The position numbers and the translations under genes were made by a program. A DNA stretch of 8,677 bases from Campylobacter sp. (GTDB taxonomy: Bacteria > Campylobacterota > Campylobacteria > Campylobacterales > Campylobacteraceae). Below are positions 1-7,714 of the stretch, one piece after another; the stretch's first letter is position 1; each line of letters starts with the position of its first letter. Where the stretch lies: the NCBI GenBank assembly GCA_017506845.1, contig JAFVMP010000134.1:1-8677 (forward strand), given 5' to 3'. The notes beneath the pieces were generated by a model, which had not been told where the DNA came from, did no database searches, and was given only the letters and a program-made list of their open reading frames with translations.

Positions 1-1
1 C

Positions 2-1426
2 AAGGTTATATCAGTCGCTGATGGCGTGGCAAATGTTTATGGTCTTAAAAATGTCATGGCTGGCGAGATGGTTGAATTTGAAAATGGTCAAAAAGGTATG
101 GCGCTAAACCTAGAAGAGAGCAGCGTTGGTGTTGTTGTTTTAGGTGGTTGTAATGATATTAAAGAAGGAAGTAGCGTAAAAAGACTTGGTAGACTTCTTA
201 GAGTTCCAGTAGGTGATGCACTTATTGGTCGTGTTGTAAATGCCTTAGGTGAGCCAATAGATGGCAAAGGTACAATTGATGCTACTGAGACTAGATTTAT
301 TGAAGAAAAAGCTAAAGGCATTATGGCTAGAAAATCTGTTCATGAGCCACTTCAAACAGGTATTAAAGCAATTGATGCTCTTGTGCCAATTGGTAGAGGT
401 CAAAGAGAGCTTATTATTGGTGACCGTCAAACTGGTAAAACTACAGTTGCAACTGATACAATTATCAACCAAAAAGGTCAAGATGTAATTTGTATTTATG
501 TAGCAATTGGTCAAAAACAATCAACAGTTGCTCAAGTTGTTAAAAAGCTTGAAGAGTATGGTGCAATGGATTATACAATCGTAGTAAATGCAAGTGCTAG
601 CGATGCAGCTGCTTTACAATATTTAGCACCATATGCTGGTGTAACAATGGGTGAATATTTCCGTGATAATTCTCGTCATGCGCTTATTATCTATGATGAT
701 TTAAGTAAACACGCTGTTGCATATCGTGAGATGTCACTTATTCTTCGCCGTCCACCAGGTCGTGAAGCTTATCCAGGTGATGTATTCTATCTACACTCAA
801 GATTGCTTGAAAGGGCAAGTAAGCTAAGTGATAAACTAGGTGCAGGAAGCTTAACAGCATTGCCTATTATTGAGACTCAAGCTGGCGACGTTTCTGCATA
901 TATCCCAACTAACGTTATCTCTATTACAGATGGTCAAATTTTCCTTGAGAGTGATCTATTTAACTCAGGTATTCGCCCAGCAATTAACGTTGGTCTATCT
1001 GTATCTCGTGTTGGTGGTGCTGCACAAATTAAAGCTATCAAAAAAGTATCTGGTACTCTAAGACTAGACCTAGCTCAATACCGTGAATTACAAGCATTTG
1101 CTCAATTTGCAAGTGATCTAGATGAGAGCAGCCGTAAGCAATTAGAGCGCGGTCAAAGAATGGTTGAAGTTCTAAAACAACCACCATACAGCCCGCTTCC
1201 AGTTGAAAATCAAGTTGTAATTATTTTTGCAGGAAGCAATGGATATTTAGACGATCTTCCAGTGTCTGCTGTTACTAAATTTGAAGCCGAGCTTTATCCA
1301 TATATCGAGGCTAAATACCCAGATATTTTTGAACAAATTCGTAACAAAAAAGCGCTTGATAAAGATATCGAAGAGGCACTAGATAAAGCATTAAATGAAT
1401 TTAAAGCAATATTTAGCGCTGAATAA
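2..1426 (+). CDS. atpA: ATP synthase F1 subunit alpha (partial, 5' end outside window)
   Basis: Alpha subunit of the F1 catalytic head of the proton-translocating ATP synthase, on the cytoplasmic face of the inner membrane. It alternates with beta and carries the non-catalytic nucleotide sites. The frame is open from base 2, and the codons at 2-25 read KVISVADG, which is the normal family sequence before VANVYGL. The GTG at 26 is therefore an internal Val codon and not the start; roughly 30 N-terminal residues lie upstream. Visible motifs are the Walker A GDRQTGKT (419-442), the family signature [10 protein letters not shown] (977-1006), and the Arg of [10 protein letters not shown] (1007-1009), which in this family is the arginine finger reaching into the beta catalytic site. 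The C-terminus is complete and ends in TAA. atpG follows after 9 bases. No frameshift or missing key residue was seen. Confidence 0.98.
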   Translation, partial: KVISVADGVANVYGLKNVMAGEMVEFENGQKGMALNLEESSVGVVVLGGCNDIKEGSSVKRLGRLLRVPVGDALIGRVVNALGEPIDGKGTIDATETRFIEEKAKGIMARKSVHEPLQTGIKAIDALVPIGRGQRELIIGDRQTGKTTVATDTIINQKGQDVICIYVAIGQKQSTVAQVVKKLEEYGAMDYTIVVNASASDAAALQYLAPYAGVTMGEYFRDNSRHALIIYDDLSKHAVAYREMSLILRRPPGREAYPGDVFYLHSRLLERASKLSDKLGAGSLTALPIIETQAGDVSAYIPTNVISITDGQIFLESDLFNSGIRPAINVGLSVSRVGGAAQIKAIKKVSGTLRLDLAQYRELQAFAQFASDLDESSRKQLERGQRMVEVLKQPPYSPLPVENQVVIIFAGSNGYLDDLPVSAVTKFEAELYPYIEAKYPDIFEQIRNKKALDKDIEEALDKALNEFKAIFSAE

Positions 1427-1435
1427 GGCTAAAAT

Positions 1436-2323
1436 ATGTCAAATTTAAAGGATATTAAAAGAAAGATCAAGAGCGTACAAAACACGCAAAAAACAACAAA
1501 AGCGATGAAGCTTGTTTCTACTGCGAAATTAAAAAAAGCAGAAGAGGCGGCTCGCCATTCTCGTGTTTATGCTCTAAAGATCAATGAGGTCTTAAGCGAG
1601 ATAGCTTATGAGATTAATAAGTTTAAAATCGTTGGCGAAGGTAATAAATTTTTTGATACAGAGGCTAAGGTAGAAAAGGTTGATATAATTTTTGTTACTG
1701 CTGATAAAGGTCTTTGTGGAGGTTTTAATATCTCAACTATTAAAGCTGTAAGAAATATGATAGATGAGTTTAAATCTAAAAAAGTTAAAGTTCGCTTAAG
1801 AGCTGTGGGTAAAAAAGGTATTGAATTTTTCAATTTCCAAGGTATTGAGATTTTAGAAAGTTACCGTGGCGTAAGTTCAGCACCTACATATGAGAAAGCT
1901 CAAGAGGTTATTAAAGTAGCTATTGCTGATTTTGTAGCTGGAGTAACTGATAAAGTTATTTTAGTTCATAATGGCTATAAAAATATGATTTCTCAAGAAC
2001 TAAGGGTAAATACCATAGTTCCAGTTGAACCACCAGTGATTGAAGATAATCAATTGCATAGTTCACTTATGGACTTTGAGCCAGAACATGATGAGAGAAT
2101 ACTCGATGAGCTTATGAGAAAGTATTTTGAGTATAGTATGTATTATGCTCTTATTGACTCTTTGGCGGCTGAACATAGTGCTAGAATGCAGGCTATGGAT
2201 AATGCAACAAATAATGCTAAAGCTAGAGTAAAAGAGTTAAATCTTGCCTATAATAAAGCAAGACAAGAGAGTATCACAACAGAGCTTATAGAGATTATAA
2301 GTGGCGTTGAGAGTATGAAGTAA
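1436..2323 (+). CDS. atpG: ATP synthase F1 subunit gamma
   Basis: Gamma subunit, the central rotor shaft of F1 that turns inside the alpha3beta3 ring and transmits rotation from the c-ring. Its 295 residues are normal for the family. The N-terminal helix opens with the typical [20 protein letters not shown] and continues to about residue 60. The middle Rossmann-like domain carries [11 protein letters not shown] (residues 88-98). The long C-terminal helix (about 212-290) ends with the family signature around [15 protein letters not shown], so both strands of the rotor coiled coil are present. The ATG is chosen because it gives the expected N-terminus; a weak TAAGG overlapping the atpA stop (1424-1428) is the likely ribosome binding site, suggesting coupling to atpA. 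It is followed by an 17-base gap with a clear Shine-Dalgarno for atpD. Confidence 0.98.
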   Translation: MSNLKDIKRKIKSVQNTQKTTKAMKLVSTAKLKKAEEAARHSRVYALKINEVLSEIAYEINKFKIVGEGNKFFDTEAKVEKVDIIFVTADKGLCGGFNISTIKAVRNMIDEFKSKKVKVRLRAVGKKGIEFFNFQGIEILESYRGVSSAPTYEKAQEVIKVAIADFVAGVTDKVILVHNGYKNMISQELRVNTIVPVEPPVIEDNQLHSSLMDFEPEHDERILDELMRKYFEYSMYYALIDSLAAEHSARMQAMDNATNNAKARVKELNLAYNKARQESITTELIEIISGVESMK

Positions 2324-2330
2324 ATTTATA

Positions 2331-3738
<1,408 letters not shown>

Positions 3739-3755
3739 GCTAAAAAGGAAGCTAT

Positions 3756-4145
3756 ATGAATACAATACATTTAGAAATAGTCACCCCAGAAGGGCTAATA
3801 TTTTCTAATGATGCTAAAATGGTAGTCCTTCCTGGTGCAGATGGCGAGTTTGGCGTTTTGCCAGGCCACGCCTCTTTGGTTTCCTTGCTTAAAATTGGCG
3901 TAGTAGATATAGAAAATCTAGATGGAAGTCATGACGCAGTTGCTATTGATTGGGGTTATGCTAAGATCGATGAAAACAAAATTAGTATCTTAGTTGATGG
4001 TGCTGTACATGTAAGTGGCAATAGTGAAAGTGAGATTGCTAAATCTATAGAAAACGCTAAAGCTCTTGTAAGAAAAATGCATGATAGCAATGGAATCTTA
4101 GCTACTGCATTATCTAAGATTGATAGTTCAGTAAGGGTTAGATAA
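3756..4145 (+). CDS. atpC: ATP synthase F1 subunit epsilon
   Basis: Epsilon subunit of the central stalk, which couples gamma to the c-ring and in many bacteria restrains ATP hydrolysis through its C-terminal helices. It has 129 residues, slightly shorter than the E. coli protein. The N-terminal beta-sandwich (about 1-86) shows the conserved core LPGADGEFGVLPGH (residues 25-38). The C-terminal helical hairpin (about 87-129) contains ESEIAKSIENAKALVRK. The ATG has a good AAGGA upstream. The last codon is followed by TAA and then immediately by the GTG of tolQ in the same reading frame, so this is the physical joint between the atp and tol gene blocks. Confidence 0.97.
   Translation: MNTIHLEIVTPEGLIFSNDAKMVVLPGADGEFGVLPGHASLVSLLKIGVVDIENLDGSHDAVAIDWGYAKIDENKISILVDGAVHVSGNSESEIAKSIENAKALVRKMHDSNGILATALSKIDSSVRVR
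4132..4137 (+). promoter_or_regulatory. Ribosome binding site of tolQ, inside the 3' end of atpC
   Basis: TAAGGG lies 8 bases before the GTG at 4146 and overlaps the last atpC codons. It supports the GTG as the real tolQ start, together with two further facts: an in-frame TAA directly precedes the GTG, and the protein contains no other Met. Translation of atpC would pass over this site, consistent with coupling. Confidence 0.7.
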
Positions 4146-4715
4146 GTGGAGTCTATAGAACTTCTTATAAGTTATCTATCTAAAAGTAGCTTGGTGACAA
4201 TCGTCGTTCTTGCGTGGTTGTCACTCTACTTTGTTATTAGTTTTACTATTTTATTCTCAAGATATAATGGACTTAATCGCTGGATTAAAAGAGAGAAGCA
4301 ATCTTTGGAGGCGATCTTGCTTGGAAATAAGCTTGAAAATACAGATTCAGTTTTAAAAAAATGCCCACAATCAAATTTAAGCAAAGAACGTCTAGAAGTC
4401 TTTATATCACTAGCTCAAACCAACTCTACAAGTGGCCTTACAACTCTTGCAATTATCGCATCTACTTCACCATTTATAGGGCTTTTTGGGACTGTTATTA
4501 GTATATTAGAGACATTTGCAGCACTTGGTCAAGGTAGTGGTGCAGCATCTCTTTCAGTTATTGCGCCAGCTATTTCAGAAGCTTTAGTTGCTACTGGTTG
4601 TGGGATATTTGTAGCTATTCCAGCTTATAGTTTTAATCTATTGATAAAGCGTAAAGCTTATGAATTAATAAGTCTTATACAAAGAGAAACAAATTTATTG
4701 CTTAGTAGTAAATAG
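4146..4715 (+). CDS. tolQ: TolQ/ExbB-family proton channel subunit (MotA/TolQ/ExbB)
   Basis: Inner-membrane proton channel subunit that, with the TolR/ExbD partner, converts proton flow into movement of TolA. It has 189 residues, shorter than E. coli TolQ (230). Three membrane segments are visible: about 15-37, about 98-125 and about 132-166. The conserved blocks are STSPFIGLFGTV (with Thr116) in the second and APAISEALVATGCGIFVAIPA (with Thr150) in the third; both match the TolQ core, including the pore-lining threonines. A cytoplasmic region lies between segments 1 and 2. It starts with GTG directly after the atpC stop and ends with TAG directly before the tolR ATG. In Campylobacter genomes such genes are often named exbB; the tolA-tolB-pal neighbours make the Tol role more likely than TonB. 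The name tolQ is by context. Confidence 0.92.
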   Translation: MESIELLISYLSKSSLVTIVVLAWLSLYFVISFTILFSRYNGLNRWIKREKQSLEAILLGNKLENTDSVLKKCPQSNLSKERLEVFISLAQTNSTSGLTTLAIIASTSPFIGLFGTVISILETFAALGQGSGAASLSVIAPAISEALVATGCGIFVAIPAYSFNLLIKRKAYELISLIQRETNLLLSSK

Positions 4716-5108
4716 ATGATAAATTTTGATGAAAATCCAGAATTAAATATTACCCCTTTAGTTGATATTATGCTGGTTTTGCTAGCTATTTTGATGGTTA
4801 CAACTCCAGCTATTATATATGAAGAGCAAATTAGTTTGCCAGATGGTTCAAAATCTAAAGTATTAAGCCAAGAGCTAAAAAGTTTAACGGTTAGAATTGA
4901 TAGTCAAAGACAGGTATATATTGATCAATCTAAAATGTCTTTAAATGAACTTAGCGATAATTTAGTGTTATTATCTAAAAAGTATGACAAAAATTCGCCA
5001 GTATATATAAAAGCTGATAAAAGATTAATATACAATGATGTTATGTTTGTTTTAAAAAGTATGAAAAATGCAGGTTTTTCTAAGGTTGCCTTAGAAACAA
5101 ATGGTTAA
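4716..5108 (+). CDS. tolR: TolR/ExbD-family biopolymer transport protein
   Basis: Partner of the TolQ-like channel: one N-terminal membrane helix that sits in the channel pore plus a periplasmic domain. It has 130 residues. The short cytoplasmic start (1-11) leads into ITPLVDIMLVLLAILMV (12-28), where Asp17 is the invariant proton-carrying aspartate (equivalent to Asp23 in E. coli TolR and Asp25 in ExbD). The periplasmic domain ends in the usual pattern VYIKADKRLIYNDVMFVLK followed by AGFSKVALET. The ATG follows the tolQ TAG with no gap and there is no convincing Shine-Dalgarno, so initiation probably depends on ribosomes finishing tolQ. The stop overlaps the tolA start by one base (TAATG). 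It may be annotated exbD elsewhere. Confidence 0.93.
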   Translation: MINFDENPELNITPLVDIMLVLLAILMVTTPAIIYEEQISLPDGSKSKVLSQELKSLTVRIDSQRQVYIDQSKMSLNELSDNLVLLSKKYDKNSPVYIKADKRLIYNDVMFVLKSMKNAGFSKVALETNG

Positions 5109-5881
5109 TGAATAGTAAATTTGGAATCTCATATAACACTACAGGTGCTTTTTGGTGTTCTGTAATATTATATTTTTTCATTATATTTTTTATATTTTTT
5201 AAACTCAGTAGATATGAAGAGAGCATAAAATATACAAATGACAAAGACGCATTTATGGATGTTTTTGTAGTAGAATCAGATATTAGCCAAAGTATCAAAG
5301 CGCCTGAGCAAAATGAACAAAAAATAGAAGAAATTACAATTGAAAAGCAAATAGAACCACCTTTAGAATTAAAACAAGAGACAACAAATAAAGATATTGT
5401 GTCACAAAAACAAGATAGACCAAGTGTAAATTTAAGCGATCTTTTTAGCGAGGCTGCACCTATAGATATTACTCCACAGACAACTCAAGCAGTTCAAAGC
5501 AATGTTAAAAGCGAGACAAAATCTAATTCAAAAAGCGCAGCTGATATTATCGCTTCACTCCAAAAAGATATAGATAAAAAAGCACCAAAATCATCAATGA
5601 CAGGCGTATATAATAAATATATGGGCGATATAGTAGAGATTATTCAAAATAGATGGGTGCGCTACAAAGCAGATACAAACAATAATGCTAAGGTTAAAAT
5701 TATTATAGATAAATTTGGAAAACTAAGCTATCATATAGACGAGTATTCATTAAATAGTGCATTTAATAGCAAGGTTAGGGAGTTTTTAGAGCAGTTAAAA
5801 GCTATAGACTTTCCAGTTCCGCCTAGTAAAGATGCTACTGTATTGGATATAAATTTAATTGATTTAATAGAAACGGAGTAA
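5108..5881 (+). CDS. tolA: TolA-like energy-transducing periplasmic protein (TonB/TolA C-terminal domain)
   Basis: Probable TolA: anchored in the inner membrane, driven by TolQ-TolR, and reaching through the periplasm towards TolB and Pal. It has 257 residues, much shorter than E. coli TolA (421). There is one membrane helix at about 13-33. A charged, Glu/Lys/Gln-rich, probably extended region (about 35-160) includes EQKIEEITIEKQIEPPLELK and VNLSDLFS. A folded C-terminal domain (about 164-257) has Trp183, a beta-strand block AKVKIIIDKFGKL and the FPVPPS segment typical of TolA/TonB C-termini. The Pro-rich stretch typical of TonB is missing. The membrane helix has Ser18 but Tyr22 where E. coli TolA has His22. 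The position between tolR and tolB supports the assignment; sequence similarity to TolA is weak, so the function rests partly on context. Confidence 0.82.
   Translation: MNSKFGISYNTTGAFWCSVILYFFIIFFIFFKLSRYEESIKYTNDKDAFMDVFVVESDISQSIKAPEQNEQKIEEITIEKQIEPPLELKQETTNKDIVSQKQDRPSVNLSDLFSEAAPIDITPQTTQAVQSNVKSETKSNSKSAADIIASLQKDIDKKAPKSSMTGVYNKYMGDIVEIIQNRWVRYKADTNNNAKVKIIIDKFGKLSYHIDEYSLNSAFNSKVREFLEQLKAIDFPVPPSKDATVLDINLIDLIETE
5168..5200 (+). repeat. Triplicated T-rich 11-mer in the tolA membrane-helix codons
   Basis: TTATATTTTTT occurs three times exactly, at 5168-5178, 5181-5191 and 5190-5200 (the last two overlap by two bases). It encodes part of the YFFIIFFIFF run of the TolA helix. The second and third copies are 9 bases apart, so recombination between them would keep the frame; the first and second are 13 apart and would not. 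Confidence 0.8.
5875..5878 (+). promoter_or_regulatory. Ribosome binding site of tolB, inside the 3' end of tolA
   Basis: GGAG lies 5 bases before the GTG at 5884 and overlaps the end of tolA. It supports the GTG start, which gives a complete signal peptide beginning MKKLFLLF; the next in-frame Met (residue 9) would destroy that signal. Confidence 0.75.
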
Positions 5882-5883
5882 AA

Positions 5884-7143
5884 GTGAAAAAGCTATTTTT
5901 GTTATTTATGATCTGTATTGGGTTAATAGCTGCAGATGGTAGAGTCGATATTGTAAATAAGGGGCTTGTATTGCCAAAAATTATAGTTCAAGATGCCACG
6001 CAAAATTTTGGTAATAGAGCATTGCAAGATAAATTTTTTAAGCTTATCGTAGGGGATTTAAAGGTTGGTTCAGCATTTGAGGTCTTAGATAAGTATTATA
6101 CTAGTGATTTTAATGATAGCGCAATCCTTACTAGCGAGCAAAATGCTGATTTGATATACAGATATGCTCTAACTCAGTTAGGTAATCAATTAAGTCTAAA
6201 AGTTAAGGTGTTAAATGCTAAAAATAATCAGATAAGATTTAGTGGTGAGTATATCCAAAGCGTGGATAAATTTCCATTTTTAGCGCATAAAAGTATTGTA
6301 GAACTTGCTAGAAATCTAAATTTATCTCCAATTGAGTGGATGGATAAATCTATTATATTCTCTCAATATACAACACCTGGTAAGAGCAATATTGTAGTAG
6401 CAGATTATACGCTTACATATCAAAAAATTATAATTAGCGGTGGATTAAATATCTTTCCAAAATGGGCAAATGATGATCAAAGTGCTTTTTATTACACATC
6501 TTATGTAAATTTAACTCCGACTCTTTTTAAATTTGATTTACATACTAAACAAAAGAGTAAAATCACTCAAAGTAGCGGTATGATTGTAGCAAGCGATGTC
6601 AGTCGTGATGGTACTAAATTGCTTTTAACAATGGCACCAAATGATCAAAGTGATATCTATCTATATGATATATTTACTAAAAACTTAAAACGAATTACTA
6701 CATTTAGTGGAATCGATGTTAATGGTAATTTTGTAGATAATGATACTAAAGTAGTGTTTGTCAGTGATAGAATGGGATATCCAAATATATTTTCTACTAG
6801 TCTTGATGGTAATGGGTTAGTTGAACAGATGGTATTTCATGGTAAAAATAATAACTCAATTAGTACTTTTGATAATTATGTGGTATATTCAAGTCGTGAG
6901 AGTGCAAATGAATATGAGCAAAAAACTTTTAATTTATATTTAATTTCAACACAAAGCGACTATATTAGACAACTTACAGCAGGCGGAGTTAATACTTATC
7001 CAAGATTTTCTAGTGATGGTGGAAGCATTGTATTTATCAAAAATATTAATGGAAGTAGTTTAGTTGGAATTATTAGGGTTAATGAAAACCGCAGTTTTCA
7101 GTTCCCTTTAAAAATTGGTAAATTACAGTCAATTGATTGGTAA
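5884..7143 (+). CDS. tolB: Tol-Pal system periplasmic propeller protein TolB
   Basis: Soluble periplasmic protein that binds Pal and is displaced or pulled by TolA. It has 419 residues, close to E. coli TolB (430). A Sec signal peptide (about 1-16 or 1-17, cleavage near LIAA/DG) is followed by the alpha/beta N-terminal domain (to about 150) and a C-terminal beta-propeller (about 155-419). The propeller shows repeated TolB blade patterns such as FPKWANDDQSAFYYTS, DVSRDGTKLLLTM, NIFSTSLDGNG and YPRFSSDGGSIVFI. The mature N-terminus, with RVDIVNKG at residues 20-27, resembles the E. coli TolB segment that is contacted by TolA. The GTG start lies 2 bases after the tolA stop. The gene ends with tandem stops TAATAA, and an inverted repeat follows at once. 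No defect is visible. Confidence 0.95.
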   Translation: MKKLFLLFMICIGLIAADGRVDIVNKGLVLPKIIVQDATQNFGNRALQDKFFKLIVGDLKVGSAFEVLDKYYTSDFNDSAILTSEQNADLIYRYALTQLGNQLSLKVKVLNAKNNQIRFSGEYIQSVDKFPFLAHKSIVELARNLNLSPIEWMDKSIIFSQYTTPGKSNIVVADYTLTYQKIIISGGLNIFPKWANDDQSAFYYTSYVNLTPTLFKFDLHTKQKSKITQSSGMIVASDVSRDGTKLLLTMAPNDQSDIYLYDIFTKNLKRITTFSGIDVNGNFVDNDTKVVFVSDRMGYPNIFSTSLDGNGLVEQMVFHGKNNNSISTFDNYVVYSSRESANEYEQKTFNLYLISTQSDYIRQLTAGGVNTYPRFSSDGGSIVFIKNINGSSLVGIIRVNENRSFQFPLKIGKLQSIDW

Positions 7144-7180
7144 TAAATATTAAATTTATATCTAAAATTTGAATATTTAT
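7143..7180. repeat. A/T-only imperfect inverted repeat after tolB
   Basis: Positions 7143-7157 can pair with 7165-7180 in 15 A-T pairs, leaving one bulged G at 7171 and a 7-base loop ATATCTA. It begins in the tolB stop codon and ends where the extended -10 of the pal promoter starts. With no G-C pair and no following T run it is not a classical terminator. It may stabilise the tolB mRNA end, pause RNA polymerase, or simply provide the AT-rich upstream part of the promoter. Confidence 0.6.
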
Positions 7181-7188
7181 GCTATAAT
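7180..7188 (+). promoter_or_regulatory. Sigma-70 extended -10 promoter for pal
   Basis: TGCTATAAT is a perfect extended -10 (TGn followed by TATAAT at 7183-7188) in the only long intergenic gap. No -35 box resembling TTGACA lies 16-18 bases upstream; the sequence there is A/T-rich with repeated AAATTT blocks. This fits known Campylobacter housekeeping promoters, which lack a conserved -35 and use periodic AT-rich upstream sequence. The start of transcription would fall near 7194-7196, giving a leader of about 24 bases before pal. Confidence 0.85.
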
Positions 7189-7208
7189 TCGCCAAAAATT
7201 TTTTTAAA

Positions 7209-7213
7209 AAGGA
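7209..7213 (+). promoter_or_regulatory. Ribosome binding site of pal
   Basis: AAGGA lies 5 bases before the ATG at 7219, in a leader otherwise made of A and T runs, so it should be unstructured and efficient. This fits the high level of Pal expected in the cell. Confidence 0.8.
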
Positions 7214-7218
7214 ATGAG

Positions 7219-7701
7219 ATGAAAAAATTAGTCCTAGTTTCTACTGTTGCTGCGGCTCTATTTATGGCTGGTTGTAGCTCAAAATCTCCAGAGGTAGATA
7301 TGAGTGCAGACGCAAATAAAGCTAATCAAGGCGTTATCAGCGCTGCTGAGAGATTAAATTCATTACAAGCTCAAGTTCAAAATGTATATTTTGATTTTGA
7401 TAAATTTAGCATTCGTCCAGATATGCAAAGCGTAATTAATCAAAACGCTTCTATTTTTAATCAAGCTGGCAACTACAAAGTAATGGTAGAAGGCAACTGT
7501 GATGAGTGGGGTAGTGATGAGTATAACTACGCTTTAGGTGTAAAAAGAGCAAAAGCTGCTAAAGATGCTTTAATAGCACAAGGTATCGCTGCAGATAGAA
7601 TCGAAATTACCAGCAATGGTGAGAGCAAACCTGTATGTACTGAAAAAACAAAATCTTGCGATGCTCAAAATCGTCGTGATGAATTTAGACTACTTCCATA
7701 A
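7219..7701 (+). CDS. pal: Peptidoglycan-associated lipoprotein Pal (Omp18 type)
   Basis: Outer-membrane lipoprotein that binds peptidoglycan and ties the outer membrane to the wall; it is the outer end of the Tol-Pal machine and binds TolB. It has 160 residues. A lipoprotein signal peptide has the lipobox FMAGC, with lipidated Cys19. A short linker (20-52) leads to an OmpA-like domain (about 55-160) starting VYFDFDKFSIRP. Asp95 and Arg110 are 15 residues apart, as are the OmpA-family residues that hold diaminopimelate in peptidoglycan; NRRDEF (141-146) closes the domain. Cys94, Cys130 and Cys137 are present in the periplasmic domain, unlike E. coli Pal. It has its own promoter and a good ribosome site. 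Called Omp18 in C. jejuni, where it is a known antigen. Confidence 0.97.
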   Translation: MKKLVLVSTVAAALFMAGCSSKSPEVDMSADANKANQGVISAAERLNSLQAQVQNVYFDFDKFSIRPDMQSVINQNASIFNQAGNYKVMVEGNCDEWGSDEYNYALGVKRAKAAKDALIAQGIAADRIEITSNGESKPVCTEKTKSCDAQNRRDEFRLLP

Positions 7702-7714
7702 TTTTATCTAATAA

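Noticed and set aside
26..28. GTG at 26 as the atpA start.
   Set aside because: The frame is open upstream to base 2 and reads the conserved alpha-subunit sequence KVISVADG; the true start is outside the window.
88..321. Minus-strand open frames opposite atpA, atpG, atpD and tolA, and alternate plus-strand frames inside atpA and atpD.
   Set aside because: They overlap strongly conserved genes, have low-complexity compositions typical of shadow frames, and lack ribosome sites or recognisable domains.
3957..3967. TATGCTAAGAT in atpC as an extended -10 for tolQ.
   Set aside because: The hexamer matches consensus at only four of six positions and lies far upstream (about 180 bases) within coding sequence; too weak to list.
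4263..4268. TATAAT inside tolQ as an internal promoter (others at 1684-1689 in atpG and in various AT-rich coding stretches).
   Set aside because: Such hexamers are expected by chance at this base composition, and this one lacks the TGn extension seen at the pal promoter.
4146..5881. The tolQ-tolR-tolA genes as an iron-uptake ExbB-ExbD-TonB system.
   Set aside because: The TonB-like gene lacks the Pro-rich spacer, and tolB, pal and cpoB follow directly, so a Tol-Pal role is the better reading, although databases often use the exb names.
7214..7222. Mini-ORF ATG AGA TGA overlapping the pal start, a possible leader peptide.
   Set aside because: Its ATG is only 1 base from AAGGA, too close for initiation, and the pal ATG at 7219 has proper spacing.
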